Positions 18,001 through 25,463 of a stretch of DNA of 64,000 nucleotides are shown piece by piece. This stretch comes from Bacteroides faecalis (GTDB lineage Bacteria > Bacteroidota > Bacteroidia > Bacteroidales > Bacteroidaceae). Under the pieces are notes generated by a model, which saw only the letters and a list, made by a program, of their open reading frames with translations, was not told where the DNA came from and ran no database searches. The stretch spans positions 248,001-312,000 of the forward strand of contig NZ_BHWB01000001.1 in assembly GCF_003865075.1 (NCBI RefSeq), in the 5' to 3' direction. Position 1 is the first letter of the stretch. The number at the start of each line of letters is the position of its first letter. The translations under genes were made by a program, and so were the position numbers.

Positions 18001-18878
18001 TCACGATTATAAGCATTCAAATGTCCCTCGTAGAAACCGAATTTGGGAAGCAGAACCGGGTTTCCAGTCAATTGATAAAAATCATTTAGCAAAGCAACAG
18101 CTCCATCACTCACCATATAGAAAATATCCAGATAAGGAGACTCATGAGACAGTTTTACCATTCCTTTTTCTGTTGCACCAAAGTCATATTCCCCTTTCTT
18201 GAAAGTATACCACATCATTCCATAACCATTCGTAGACCAATAAAAAGGAGTAGGTGAAGCTACTCCGCCATCTGTCCAACTATTTTGGTTCTCAATGGCA
18301 ATTACTTTATTTTTATGAGAAAAACGTCCATTTTGCACACCCCCTCCATAAAAGTATTCTTCCGGTTTCTCTTTCAAAGTAACTGTTACTTTCTTAAGAT
18401 CAAATACCACCGGAGCCATCTCTTCAATAACGTATGCATTGGTTGTCAGATTAGCAACTTTCATCAAAGTTGTTTTCTTATCCAATTCAATACGTACTTT
18501 TCCGGTAGACACTGCAATGACATTTTTATCTTCTCCTATTATAAACTGAGAAACTTTACGTCTGGGTTGATCAACCAATATCTGTGCTTCAGGAGTTGCT
18601 TCAGGATCACGAATAATACCTCCGGTAGGATCCCGAAAAATACGGAATATATTCTCTCCATAAAAATCGATTGTTATCCGTTGTTGATCGGACAACAATA
18701 CTTCAAAAGTCGTAGGATTAATCTTTTTCACAGCAAGAATGCCCGAAGCTTGCTGATTTCCCGACAAAACATCATCTTTATTGTCCGTTACTGCAAATGT
18801 CTGCACTACCGGATACAGGAACAATAATACGATGATACCTTTAAGATATCGTAAATAAGAAGAATAGGTGTTTTTCAT
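15012..18878 (-). CDS. Multidomain GH31 glycoside hydrolase with FN3, CBM32-like, dockerin-like and cohesin-like modules
   Basis: A secreted 1,288-residue enzyme; the start at 18878 gives a signal peptide ending QTFAV. The GH31 catalytic region spans about residues 150-690: the nucleophile Asp is in VLKTDVAW (about 426) and the acid/base Asp in IWTGDQTGG (about 478), followed by a DUF5110-type domain. Then come a fibronectin III domain (about 860-945), a discoidin/CBM32-like domain (about 945-1085), a dockerin-like module with two EF-hand-like loops (GDINNDGKIDRNDLTSY and GDINMNNLIDAYDIS, about 1093-1150), and a cohesin-like domain at the C-terminus. GH31 acts on alpha-linked sugars; which one is not deducible. 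The gene is alone, with no SusCD beside it. The upstream radical SAM gene ends 30 bases before it. Confidence 0.9.
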   Translation of the reverse strand: MKNTYSSYLRYLKGIIVLLFLYPVVQTFAVTDNKDDVLSGNQQASGILAVKKINPTTFEVLLSDQQRITIDFYGENIFRIFRDPTGGIIRDPEATPEAQILVDQPRRKVSQFIIGEDKNVIAVSTGKVRIELDKKTTLMKVANLTTNAYVIEEMAPVVFDLKKVTVTLKEKPEEYFYGGGVQNGRFSHKNKVIAIENQNSWTDGGVASPTPFYWSTNGYGMMWYTFKKGEYDFGATEKGMVKLSHESPYLDIFYMVSDGAVALLNDFYQLTGNPVLLPKFGFYEGHLNAYNRDYWKEDPNGILFEDGKRYKESQKDNGGIKESLNGEKNNYQFSARGVIDRYKNQDMPLGWLLPNDGYGAGYGQTETLDGNIDNLKKLGEYARENGVEIGLWTQSDLHPKEGVSALLQRDIVKEVRDAGVRVLKTDVAWVGSGYSFGLNGVADVGHIMPYYGSNARPFIISLDGWAGTQRYAGIWTGDQTGGVWEYIRFHIPTYIGSGLSGQPNICSDMDGIFGGKNEAVNIRDFQWKTFTPMQLNMDGWGANEKYPHALGEPAASINRMYLKLKSELIPYAYSYANEAVDGLPLIRAMFLEYPNDYTHGSATQYQFMYGTDFLVAPIYQITKGDKEGNDIRNGIYLPEGSWIDYFSGEKYEGNCVINNFDSPIWKLPVFVKSGAIIPMTNPNNNVTEIDRSLRIYEFYPNQHSSMVEYDDDGVTEAYKDGRFATTLIESDVDNKNRVTITIHPAKGDFNGFVKEKKTELRINVSEKPKKLVAKIGNKGVKLTEVATIDDFLKGENVYWYEAVPNLNKFATKGSEFEKVVITKNPQLRVKLASIDVTVNPVTLKVEGFRFEPSDSYRVTTGALSVPQNVQVSEQNREAYTLKPTWDKVANADYYEIEFNGMLYTTIKDTELLFEDLTAKTPYSFKVRAVNKDNISDWAEIHVTTKENPLEFAIHGIEGESSAAAQGGAGVNRLFDFAESGDVWHTKYSVNSIPLDLIIDLKTVNQLDKFHYLPRTDAGNGTLLQGIVFYSMDKENWTEAGAFDWQRNADVKVFSFPEHPSARYIKLAVTAGVGNYGSGREIYVFKVPGTSSYLQGDINNDGKIDRNDLTSYMNYTGLRHGDSDYEGYISKGDINMNNLIDAYDISVVATQLEGGVDKEAVQKVSGSLSITTPKQIYQKDEIVEIHVKGNELQSVNALSFALPYDQNDYEFIGVEPLNMKEMENLTYDRLHTNGVKSLYPTFINIGKQESLEGSEELFILKFKAKRKVKFELQMKDGILVDKQLRMYQF

Positions 18879-18908
18879 TTTTATTATTATATAGTATAGT
18901 ATCAAATA

Positions 18909-19682
18909 TCAATAGGAAGCCGTAACCGGAATTCCCGTTTCCTTTATCAATTCTACAATCCGGTCTAACTCTTCATGAGTAGCTTTCTGCAAATCATGGT
19001 CAGGTGTTTCACGATCAATAGTATATATCATCACTTGCCAGGGGGCAATTTCTTTTACTGCCTCCAGCCAGGGAAGTACAAAATCATCTGTTGTATTATC
19101 CACGTCTTTCCCAAGATAACTTCCTTTTAAAAACATAGTTTGAATAATACAATTCCCTTTGAACTCCTTCATCTTTTCAATAATCTGCTTCACTGAATAT
19201 TTACCATTGGGACGATCCAATAAATGAATATACTCTTCATTCACCGTATCCAATTTTAGAATGTTATTATCTATTTTATTCAGTGCTTCAAAAACAGCCG
19301 GACGATTAATGAAGGTAGAATTACTCAATACACTTACTTTTGCACTCGGGAAATACTTATCTCTGAGAACAAGCGTATCTTCTATAATTTCCGGAAAATG
19401 AGGATGAGCAGTCGGTTCTCCATTTCCTGCAAAAGTAAATACATCAGGAGTAGGTCCGTTTGCTTGCATATCTTTCAGCTTTTCTTCAAGAGCCGTACGA
19501 ACTTCTTCACGAGTAGGAAGGGGCTTTCTTGCACGATGATCGGCATTGAAACCACATTCACAATATATACAGTCGAATGAGCAAACCTTACCGTCTGCCG
19601 GTAATAAATTAATTCCCAAAGAAACACCCAAACGGCGGGAATGTACAGGACCAAAGATGGGTGAAGGATAGATAATAGTCAT
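18909..19682 (-). CDS. Radical SAM protein (COG0731-like)
   Basis: A 257-residue cytoplasmic protein. The radical SAM 4Fe-4S motif is C34SFDCIYC41, and FTFAGNGEPTAHPHFPEI is the glycine-rich SAM-binding segment. The opening YPSPIFGPVHSRRLGVSLG is typical of a widespread uncharacterised radical SAM family related to COG0731. Its reaction is unknown. The stop lies 30 bases upstream of the GH31 start on the same strand, so they may share a transcript, without an obvious functional link. Confidence 0.88.
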   Translation of the reverse strand: MTIIYPSPIFGPVHSRRLGVSLGINLLPADGKVCSFDCIYCECGFNADHRARKPLPTREEVRTALEEKLKDMQANGPTPDVFTFAGNGEPTAHPHFPEIIEDTLVLRDKYFPSAKVSVLSNSTFINRPAVFEALNKIDNNILKLDTVNEEYIHLLDRPNGKYSVKQIIEKMKEFKGNCIIQTMFLKGSYLGKDVDNTTDDFVLPWLEAVKEIAPWQVMIYTIDRETPDHDLQKATHEELDRIVELIKETGIPVTASY

Positions 19683-19760
19683 TTTATTTAGATTTTGACA
19701 ATTTACAATTTGACCAATAAACGTATATTTTCATACATCTTAGCATTGGACAAAGATACT

Positions 19761-21812
19761 TTAAAACTTGATACGTAGTTGCATTTGTATATCTGCTTTT
19801 TTATTTCCACGAATTAAATCGTTGCCGGAACCTATCTCATTCCGATTTAAATAAGTAGTTTCTCCAAATTTGGTTATGAACATCCAATGTTCATTCAAGT
19901 CATAACGAAGGTGAGCAATACAACGAAACCCCTGTCCTTGAAACGAAGGAGTATAAAATGTATAAAGTAATCCTTTTTCAGATATATATACTCTCGAATC
20001 ATAATCATCCGTATAAAAGTAACTGCCCTGAACTTCAGCAAACAGCCTGGTTCCGGGCAGTCGATAAGATATCATCTCTGTAGCCTGATATCCTAGGCTA
20101 GCAGCTTTGTCCTGAGAATGAAAATGATTATATTCTAAAGTTGTACGAAAAGATAACACCTCATTCAAAGAATAGTTCAAACGATAACGAAGTTGATGAT
20201 GAAAAACCGGGAGTATAATGCTACCTTTAGTTCCTGTCAGATCCCGTTCCTTTTGTTTATAACGGTATTTTAGATACATCGATAAATTTTTATGTGGAGA
20301 AAAAGTTGCCTGAATCAGACCGTCTATCCCATGAGAACCGGTCTTACTGATTCTATACTTTTTCCATGGAAAAGAAAATAAATCGCATGAAGCTAAAAAG
20401 TTCCAATAACGAAAAGGGGAAGTTTCAACCCCCAAATAATATCCCTGTTCATTCTGAACTGTACTTCCTTCTCCAAAAGAATGAGCAAACATCGCCCAGT
20501 AATCAAACGAATAAAACCGTTGTATCAACATCAAACGAGTTCCTTCCATTAGTGAATACTGCAAACGATTCAAAGAAGCCCAACCTTGTTTTCCTTTAGC
20601 TGTCTCTCCCTGAAAAGAAAAACGATGCCATTGATATGCATAATCAATACCTAAATTATAGAATTGATTACCATGAAGATTATACTTGGAATAACCTGTT
20701 AATTCCGGTTCATAAGGATGGTTGAAAACATAGTAAATACCTGTGATTCCCAGGTGAATATGTTTATGTTGATAACTTACATTTCCACCTGTTAATTGTA
20801 AAGTGAACAAGTTCTTCTTATCCGCTTCCTTTTGACTTCGGTGTAACCCTGCTTTATAAATAGAAGTTATTTTCCTACCTGTCAATACTCCATCCATCGA
20901 CCGGTGTGAATAAAAGCTGGAAATATCCAACTTTTCAGTAAGAGACACAGTAGCCGCCACTCCCCGGAAATAATTCACTTCATCTGTTGAGGAGTGTTTC
21001 TTAATACCCTTTCCTCTGGATATAAATGAAGAAGCATAAACAGTCTTTCCCATCAGATAATCAGTGCTGACTACCAATCCTTGTCCAAAACTTAACCGAT
21101 AGTTACCAACAGATAATGTTTTCAACCGACCGCAATTTTGTAGTAACAGATAAAATGAGTAATAATCATATCCATAACGGTTATGTAAAGCTCCAAAAGG
21201 TTCTCCGGCATCTTTCTCGGCAACTACTCCGGCATAAAGTTGATCGCTATATCGAAAGCCATACTTCACAGAGTTATAAACAGAAGGTCCCAAATAGGTA
21301 TGTTCATAACCTTTTCGCTTATAAAATGGTATATCCATGCGAGTTAGCACTTCATGCTTTCCATACTTCACTGCATTTTTCAACATACTTTTCCACTGAA
21401 AGGAAGATCTATTGTTAATTTCTTCGACACATATAAAAGGCAGTAAATATTGAATGGTTCGCTTATCCATCTCCTCTACTAACTGAAGTTCATAAAGAGT
21501 CTTCATCGAGCCATGTACATATATATAAGCTAATAAATGTTCTATCTGCAAATCAGATAAAAAAGGAAATTGTTCCAATTGTTCGCGGGTAGTTACATTC
21601 AGATTAACAGGTTCTTGTAAACGAACAGAAAGTTCCTCCAATTCATTTTCCCAATTCTGCTCATTAATAGAGTTATTAATATCATTATTAACAGATAAAT
21701 CTTCGAGTACATCATCTAGAAGGCTCTCAGGCTGGTCTTGAGCACTACAAGCAGGAATAATCAACAGGCTGTTTATAATACTTATCAACCATAAAAGTTG
21801 ATTTCTTTTCAT
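19761..21812 (-). CDS. Helix-hairpin-helix domain protein with a predicted outer-membrane barrel
   Basis: A 683-residue exported protein, probably a lipoprotein or cleaved near IIPACSAQ. Residues about 70-130 form ComEA-like helix-hairpin-helix repeats (NLNVTTREQLEQFPFL; MKTLYELQLVEEMD). The rest is rich in alternating aromatic and polar strands such as YRLSFGQGLVVS and ends in ADIQMQLRIKF, as in a beta barrel with terminal Phe. This architecture recurs in Bacteroidota as a conserved single-copy gene of unknown role. It is divergent from the DUF4294 gene and followed by the radical SAM gene. Confidence 0.8.
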   Translation of the reverse strand: MKRNQLLWLISIINSLLIIPACSAQDQPESLLDDVLEDLSVNNDINNSINEQNWENELEELSVRLQEPVNLNVTTREQLEQFPFLSDLQIEHLLAYIYVHGSMKTLYELQLVEEMDKRTIQYLLPFICVEEINNRSSFQWKSMLKNAVKYGKHEVLTRMDIPFYKRKGYEHTYLGPSVYNSVKYGFRYSDQLYAGVVAEKDAGEPFGALHNRYGYDYYSFYLLLQNCGRLKTLSVGNYRLSFGQGLVVSTDYLMGKTVYASSFISRGKGIKKHSSTDEVNYFRGVAATVSLTEKLDISSFYSHRSMDGVLTGRKITSIYKAGLHRSQKEADKKNLFTLQLTGGNVSYQHKHIHLGITGIYYVFNHPYEPELTGYSKYNLHGNQFYNLGIDYAYQWHRFSFQGETAKGKQGWASLNRLQYSLMEGTRLMLIQRFYSFDYWAMFAHSFGEGSTVQNEQGYYLGVETSPFRYWNFLASCDLFSFPWKKYRISKTGSHGIDGLIQATFSPHKNLSMYLKYRYKQKERDLTGTKGSIILPVFHHQLRYRLNYSLNEVLSFRTTLEYNHFHSQDKAASLGYQATEMISYRLPGTRLFAEVQGSYFYTDDYDSRVYISEKGLLYTFYTPSFQGQGFRCIAHLRYDLNEHWMFITKFGETTYLNRNEIGSGNDLIRGNKKADIQMQLRIKF

Positions 21813-21928
21813 TTGAATTTATGTTTCATTTTCCTGTCGTTAAAGGAAAAAGTCCGTGAAGTTACTTTAAATAGGTTAATACCCCAATGAAAAAACAGGA
21901 TAATAAAAAAAATTTGAAGATAATATCT

Positions 21929-21936
21929 TATTTTTG
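21929..21936 (+). promoter_or_regulatory. -7 element that bears on the DUF4294 start
   Basis: TATTTTTG fits TAnnTTTG exactly. It lies inside the longest reading frame of the next gene (which opens at ATG 21887), so if functional the real start must be downstream, at GTG 21941 or ATG 21968. Confidence 0.4.
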
Positions 21937-21940
21937 TCGT

Positions 21941-22543
21941 GTGAATAAACGACTTAACATATTATTAATGACAATGTTTGCTATGTTCTGTACACTCTGC
22001 GTACAAGCTCAGGAAAAGCAAAGCATTAATGGATATCTGGTTCCAATGTGTATCTACGAAGGTGATACAATCCCTTGGATCCAGCTAAGACCTGTTTATA
22101 TCTTCCGTCCATTAATATTTAAAAACAAAAAAGAAGAAATAGAATATAACCGACTGGTACGAAACGTAAAAAAGGTATATCCTATCTCTAAAGAGATCCA
22201 TCGTGCTATCATCGAAACTTATGAGTATCTTCAAACATTACCCAATGAGAAAGCTCGTCAAAAGCATATCAAACGTGTTGAAAAGGGATTGAAAGAACAA
22301 TATACAGCTCAAATGAAAAAATTATCTTTTGCACAAGGAAAGCTGTTAATAAAGTTAGTAGACAGACAAAGCAATCAGACTAGCTATGAACTAGTGAAAG
22401 CTTTTATGGGACCATTCAAAGCAGGTTTTTATCAAACATTTGCTTCCTTATTTGGTGCTAGTTTGAAAAAAGAATATGATCCGTTAGGAGAAGATAAACT
22501 AACGGAAAGAATCGTATTAATGGTAGAAAGCGGACAAATTTAA
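21941..22543 (+). CDS. DUF4294 family exported protein
   Basis: The product matches the Bacteroidota DUF4294 family: after a signal peptide (NKRLNILLMTMFAM ... CVQAQ) comes the conserved YNRLVRNVKKVYPISKEI segment and a helical body ending near YDPLGEDKLTERIVLMVESGQI. Function of the family is unknown; the protein is probably periplasmic. I prefer GTG 21941 as start because it gives a basic n-region before the hydrophobic core; ATG 21887 lies upstream of a good -7 element, and ATG 21968 leaves no positive charge. The gene is divergent from the helix-hairpin-helix gene and convergent with the methyltransferase gene. Confidence 0.75.
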   Translation: MNKRLNILLMTMFAMFCTLCVQAQEKQSINGYLVPMCIYEGDTIPWIQLRPVYIFRPLIFKNKKEEIEYNRLVRNVKKVYPISKEIHRAIIETYEYLQTLPNEKARQKHIKRVEKGLKEQYTAQMKKLSFAQGKLLIKLVDRQSNQTSYELVKAFMGPFKAGFYQTFASLFGASLKKEYDPLGEDKLTERIVLMVESGQI

Positions 22544-22569
22544 TGATATGTTATAAACAAGTATTATAT

Positions 22570-22617
22570 GCTGGTTATTAAATGATTAACATAGATATAA
22601 ACCACTTATTAACCAGC
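22570..22617. terminator. Inverted repeat between convergent genes
   Basis: GCTGGTTA (22570-22577) pairs with TAACCAGC (22610-22617), extending imperfectly inward (11 of 12). It lies between the stops of two convergent genes. No T run follows closely, so terminator function is a guess. Confidence 0.35.
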
Positions 22618-22630
22618 TGTTATCTTCTTA

Positions 22631-23158
22631 TCAACTAAGCTTCTTGAATAAATCCCAGATTACAATACCTGTTGTCACAGAAACATTTAAAGAATGTTTT
22701 GTACCATACTGAGGAATTTCGATACAGCCATCTGAATGATCAATAACTTCTTGTTGAACACCTTTCACTTCATTTCCCATTACGATAGCGTATTTCTTTG
22801 TTTTATCCAATTCCAACTTATCTAGCATAATACTACCTTCTGCTTGTTCGATTGAATAAACAATATATCCCTCTTTCCGAAGGTTATCAACCACATCAAC
22901 AGCGTTATTAACATATTTCCAATCTACAGTAAATTCAGCTCCTAAAGCAGTTTTATGCATTTCGGGATGTGGAGGAACAGCTGTTATACCACATAAATAA
23001 ATACATTCAATACGAAATGCGTCTGAAGTACGAAATACAGAACCTATGTTATGCAGACTACGAATATCATCCAATACAACCACTAGAGGCAGTTTCTCAG
23101 CCTGTTTAAACTCTTCCGCAGTAATGCGGTTCAACTCAGTTATCTTTAGTTTTCTCAT
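22631..23158 (-). CDS. TrmH/SpoU-family RNA 2'-O-methyltransferase
   Basis: A 175-residue knotted (SPOUT) methyltransferase. The three SpoU motifs are present: DDIRSLHNIGSVFRTSDAF (about 30-48), VMGNEVKGV (about 127-135) and IPQYGTKHSLNVSVTTGIV (about 148-166) with the SAM-binding knot. It lacks an N-terminal substrate-binding extension, so its RNA target (tRNA or rRNA) cannot be named. Conserved Bacteroidota housekeeping gene; alone on its strand. Confidence 0.9.
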   Translation of the reverse strand: MRKLKITELNRITAEEFKQAEKLPLVVVLDDIRSLHNIGSVFRTSDAFRIECIYLCGITAVPPHPEMHKTALGAEFTVDWKYVNNAVDVVDNLRKEGYIVYSIEQAEGSIMLDKLELDKTKKYAIVMGNEVKGVQQEVIDHSDGCIEIPQYGTKHSLNVSVTTGIVIWDLFKKLS

Positions 23159-23648
23159 ACAGCTATTTCATTTAATACATTCCAGTCACAAAAGTAATTC
23201 TTTTCTGTTAAGAGAGATGTTGATAACGGTTTAAAACCTGTCAAAACAATCAGCAAAGATTTTAAAAAATAATCCTTGCATTATTCAAAAGAAGGTATAG
23301 AAGAGTATCCTAATTAACATTCCAAAAAAGTAAACCATAACTTTCTACCTCACCTTAAACACATTTTTCATCACTTACTTAGCTGTTTATATCTATAAAG
23401 TTTTTAACTTTGCATCTTATCAACAGAGAGTGAATAGCTTTTTCTTGTTCTACCGAAGCTTTATGATAATGAAGTATATAGATAATATATAATCTATTTT
23501 TCATCCGTTCATAATGAACTAATAAAGTTGAAGTAGGAACTAATAACTTATCCGACAAGAAAAACAGGATTTTTTTCCTAACACTATTAACAGGCTATTA
23601 TCACTAACAAAAGTTTTTTTTTAAAAGGAAAGAAAAAAGAATATTATT
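23159..23648 (+). other. 490-bp AT-rich intergenic region with candidate nadA promoter and long leader
   Basis: No gene fits here. TAACTTTG at 23405-23412 is a -7 match, which would give nadA a leader of about 230 bases. Within that leader TTTTTCTTGT (23439-23448) and ACAAGAAAAA (23555-23564) are exact 10-bp inverted copies 106 bases apart. Most of the rest is A/T runs. No known riboswitch class is recognisable by eye. Confidence 0.35.
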
Positions 23649-24587
23649 ATGAATGATCTAATAAAAGCTATTAACGAGCTGAAAAAAGAAAAGAATGCAA
23701 TCATTCTGGGCCATTACTACCAGAAGGGTGAAATACAGGATATCGCTGATTACGTTGGCGACAGTCTGGCGTTGGCTCAATGGGCAGCAAAAACGGAAGC
23801 AGATATTATTGTGATGTGTGGTGTTCATTTCATGGGTGAAACAGCAAAGGTGCTTTGTCCTAATAAAAAGGTGTTAGTTCCTGATATGAATGCCGGTTGT
23901 TCACTGGCAGACAGTTGTCCGGCTGATAAGTTTGCACAGTTTGTCAAAGAGCATCCGGGATACACTGTTGTCTCATATGTTAATACGACGGCTGCTGTGA
24001 AAGCGGTAACAGATGTAGTGGTAACTTCTACCAATGCAAAGCAGATTGTAGAAAGCTTTCCCAAAGATGAGAAAATAATCTTTGGACCGGATCGGAATCT
24101 GGGTAATTATATCAACTCAGTTACGAACCGTAATATGTTACTTTGGGATGGTGCTTGCCATGTGCATGAACAATTCTCTGTGGAAAAGATCGTGGAATTG
24201 AAAGCGGAACATCCTGACGCAATTGTATTGGCTCATCCCGAATGCAAAAGTACAGTGTTGAAACTGGCTGACGTGGTAGGTTCTACCGCAGCTCTGTTAA
24301 AGTATGCAGTGAACCATCCGGAAAAGAAATATATTGTTGCTACCGAATCGGGTATTCTGCATGAGATGCAAAAGAAGTGTCCACAAACTACGTTTATTCC
24401 TGCTCCTCCGAATGATAGTACGTGTGGATGTAACGAGTGTAGCTTTATGCGGTTAAACACGTTAGAGAAGCTTTATGAGTGTTTGAAGAATGAGTCTCCT
24501 GAAATAACAGTAGATCCGGAGATAGCAAAAAAAGCAGTAAAGCCTATTCAAAGGATGTTGGATATTTCGGCAAAGCTGGGATTGTGA
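23649..24587 (+). CDS. nadA: Quinolinate synthase NadA
   Basis: This oxygen-sensitive 4Fe-4S enzyme condenses iminoaspartate (from NadB) with dihydroxyacetone phosphate to quinolinate. The 312-residue product shows all family landmarks: AIILGHYYQKGEIQDIADYVGDSL near the N-terminus, cluster Cys in NAGCSLADSC (Cys 84) and GACHVHEQF (Cys 170), HPECKSTVLKLADVVGSTAALL, and the Cys-rich CGCNEC (259-264) that supplies the third ligand. It borders the RHS block, which contains two decayed antisense copies of its 3' half (31582-32175 and 41211-41804). Confidence 0.97.
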   Translation: MNDLIKAINELKKEKNAIILGHYYQKGEIQDIADYVGDSLALAQWAAKTEADIIVMCGVHFMGETAKVLCPNKKVLVPDMNAGCSLADSCPADKFAQFVKEHPGYTVVSYVNTTAAVKAVTDVVVTSTNAKQIVESFPKDEKIIFGPDRNLGNYINSVTNRNMLLWDGACHVHEQFSVEKIVELKAEHPDAIVLAHPECKSTVLKLADVVGSTAALLKYAVNHPEKKYIVATESGILHEMQKKCPQTTFIPAPPNDSTCGCNECSFMRLNTLEKLYECLKNESPEITVDPEIAKKAVKPIQRMLDISAKLGL

Positions 24588-24643
24588 TTGCATTGATAAT
24601 GGACCGATGAATGATTAATAAGTTCATATCACAGTAGTAAAAC

Positions 24644-24844
24644 GGTTACCTTCATCGTCATGTTTTTGCATATTTCATTGATATATAGTAAATTATAATG
24701 AAGCTTCTTTTTTATGACATTTTAGTCAGTAGATGTTGTCGTAATAATTACTTATTTTTGACCAATAATGTAAATAAAAAGATACTTCATTATAATAGGT
24801 TGATATTTAGTGTAATAACTAAAAATATGACGATGAAGGTAAAC
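24644..24844. repeat. About 200-bp imperfect palindrome (MITE-like) downstream of nadA
   Basis: ACCTTCATCGTCATGTTTTT (24648-24667) and its inverted copy at 24821-24840 match at 19 of 20 positions. A second exact pair, ATTATAATGAAG (24692-24703) and CTTCATTATAAT (24785-24796), lies inside, and the DNA between the pairs is also alignable, so the arms are about 85 bases. A short reading frame at 24698-24913 runs through it but looks accidental. It could be a miniature inverted-repeat element or a folded 3' region of nadA. Confidence 0.55.
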
Positions 24845-25046
24845 CATTATTCATTTGCTAAAATAGTTGATATTTGTTCAAAAAAAGATTTTGATGTTTG
24901 TATAAAACTATAATAATGTTTGAAAAAAAGATCGAAGTGATTGAGTTTAAACTTCCCATAGTTTTTTTTTAAGTATATCTTTTAGTGGAAAGATACAGTC
25001 AATCGGACAAAATTTACCTGTTGATTATAGAAAAAGAAGCGGTTGT

Positions 25047-25134
25047 TTTACTTGACTCTAGTATATCTTTTCTTCAACTCTAGTATATCTCTTACTTAGT
25101 TCTTCTATATCTTTTGACTAACTCTAGTATATCT
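25047..25134. repeat. Four tandem 22-bp repeats ahead of RHS cassette A
   Basis: Four consecutive 22-base units end at 25068, 25090, 25112 and 25134. Three contain ACTCTAGTATATCT exactly; the third unit keeps only the CTATATCT end. A stray AGTATATCT also occurs at 24972-24980. The unit is two helical turns long, so the CTAG-centred sites would lie on one face of the DNA, as in an operator array. No known repeat family recognised. Confidence 0.7.
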
Positions 25135-25162
25135 TATTGAATGTTCTTATAGATGTATTATA

Positions 25163-25188
25163 GGTATATTCGAAAAAAAGAATATACC
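25163..25188. repeat. Perfect 9-bp hairpin and nearby palindrome
   Basis: GGTATATTC (25163-25171) and GAATATACC (25180-25188) form a perfect stem with an A-rich 8-base loop. About 65 bases on, TACCTGCAGGTA (25253-25264) is a perfect 12-bp palindrome. Both lie in the gene-free DNA before cassette A, where the remaining sequence up to 25,430 has only faint RHS-like traces. Confidence 0.45.
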
Positions 25189-25463
25189 CCTGCTGTTACG
25201 GTTTGGATTGCTTTATAGTTATCGTATACCATGTATTGTGACAGAGTCTTTCTACCTGCAGGTAAATACTTTTCCTGTTTCCATACCTCCTGTTGCAACT
25301 ATTTGTGTATCAATGCAACTGAAGTTGTGATTTCTCCACTTTCAATTTCACGATTTCTCAATACAATCTACGACTGACAATCGAAAGAATACTAACCAAA
25401 AAATGAACTTGAAACGGAAAAGTTATGGATAAGATCAATTATGAATAAAGCACGTTAGGCAAA

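Noticed and set aside
23413..23648. Known NAD-type riboswitch in the nadA leader
   Set aside because: I could not see the conserved core of any described class; only an AT-rich long-range inverted repeat is present.
24698..24913. 71-codon frame downstream of nadA
   Set aside because: It runs through the inverted-repeat element, has atypical composition and no similarity to anything; best explained by chance.
25047..25134. Possible CRISPR array
   Set aside because: The 22-base units are contiguous with no unique spacers and there are no cas genes in the window.
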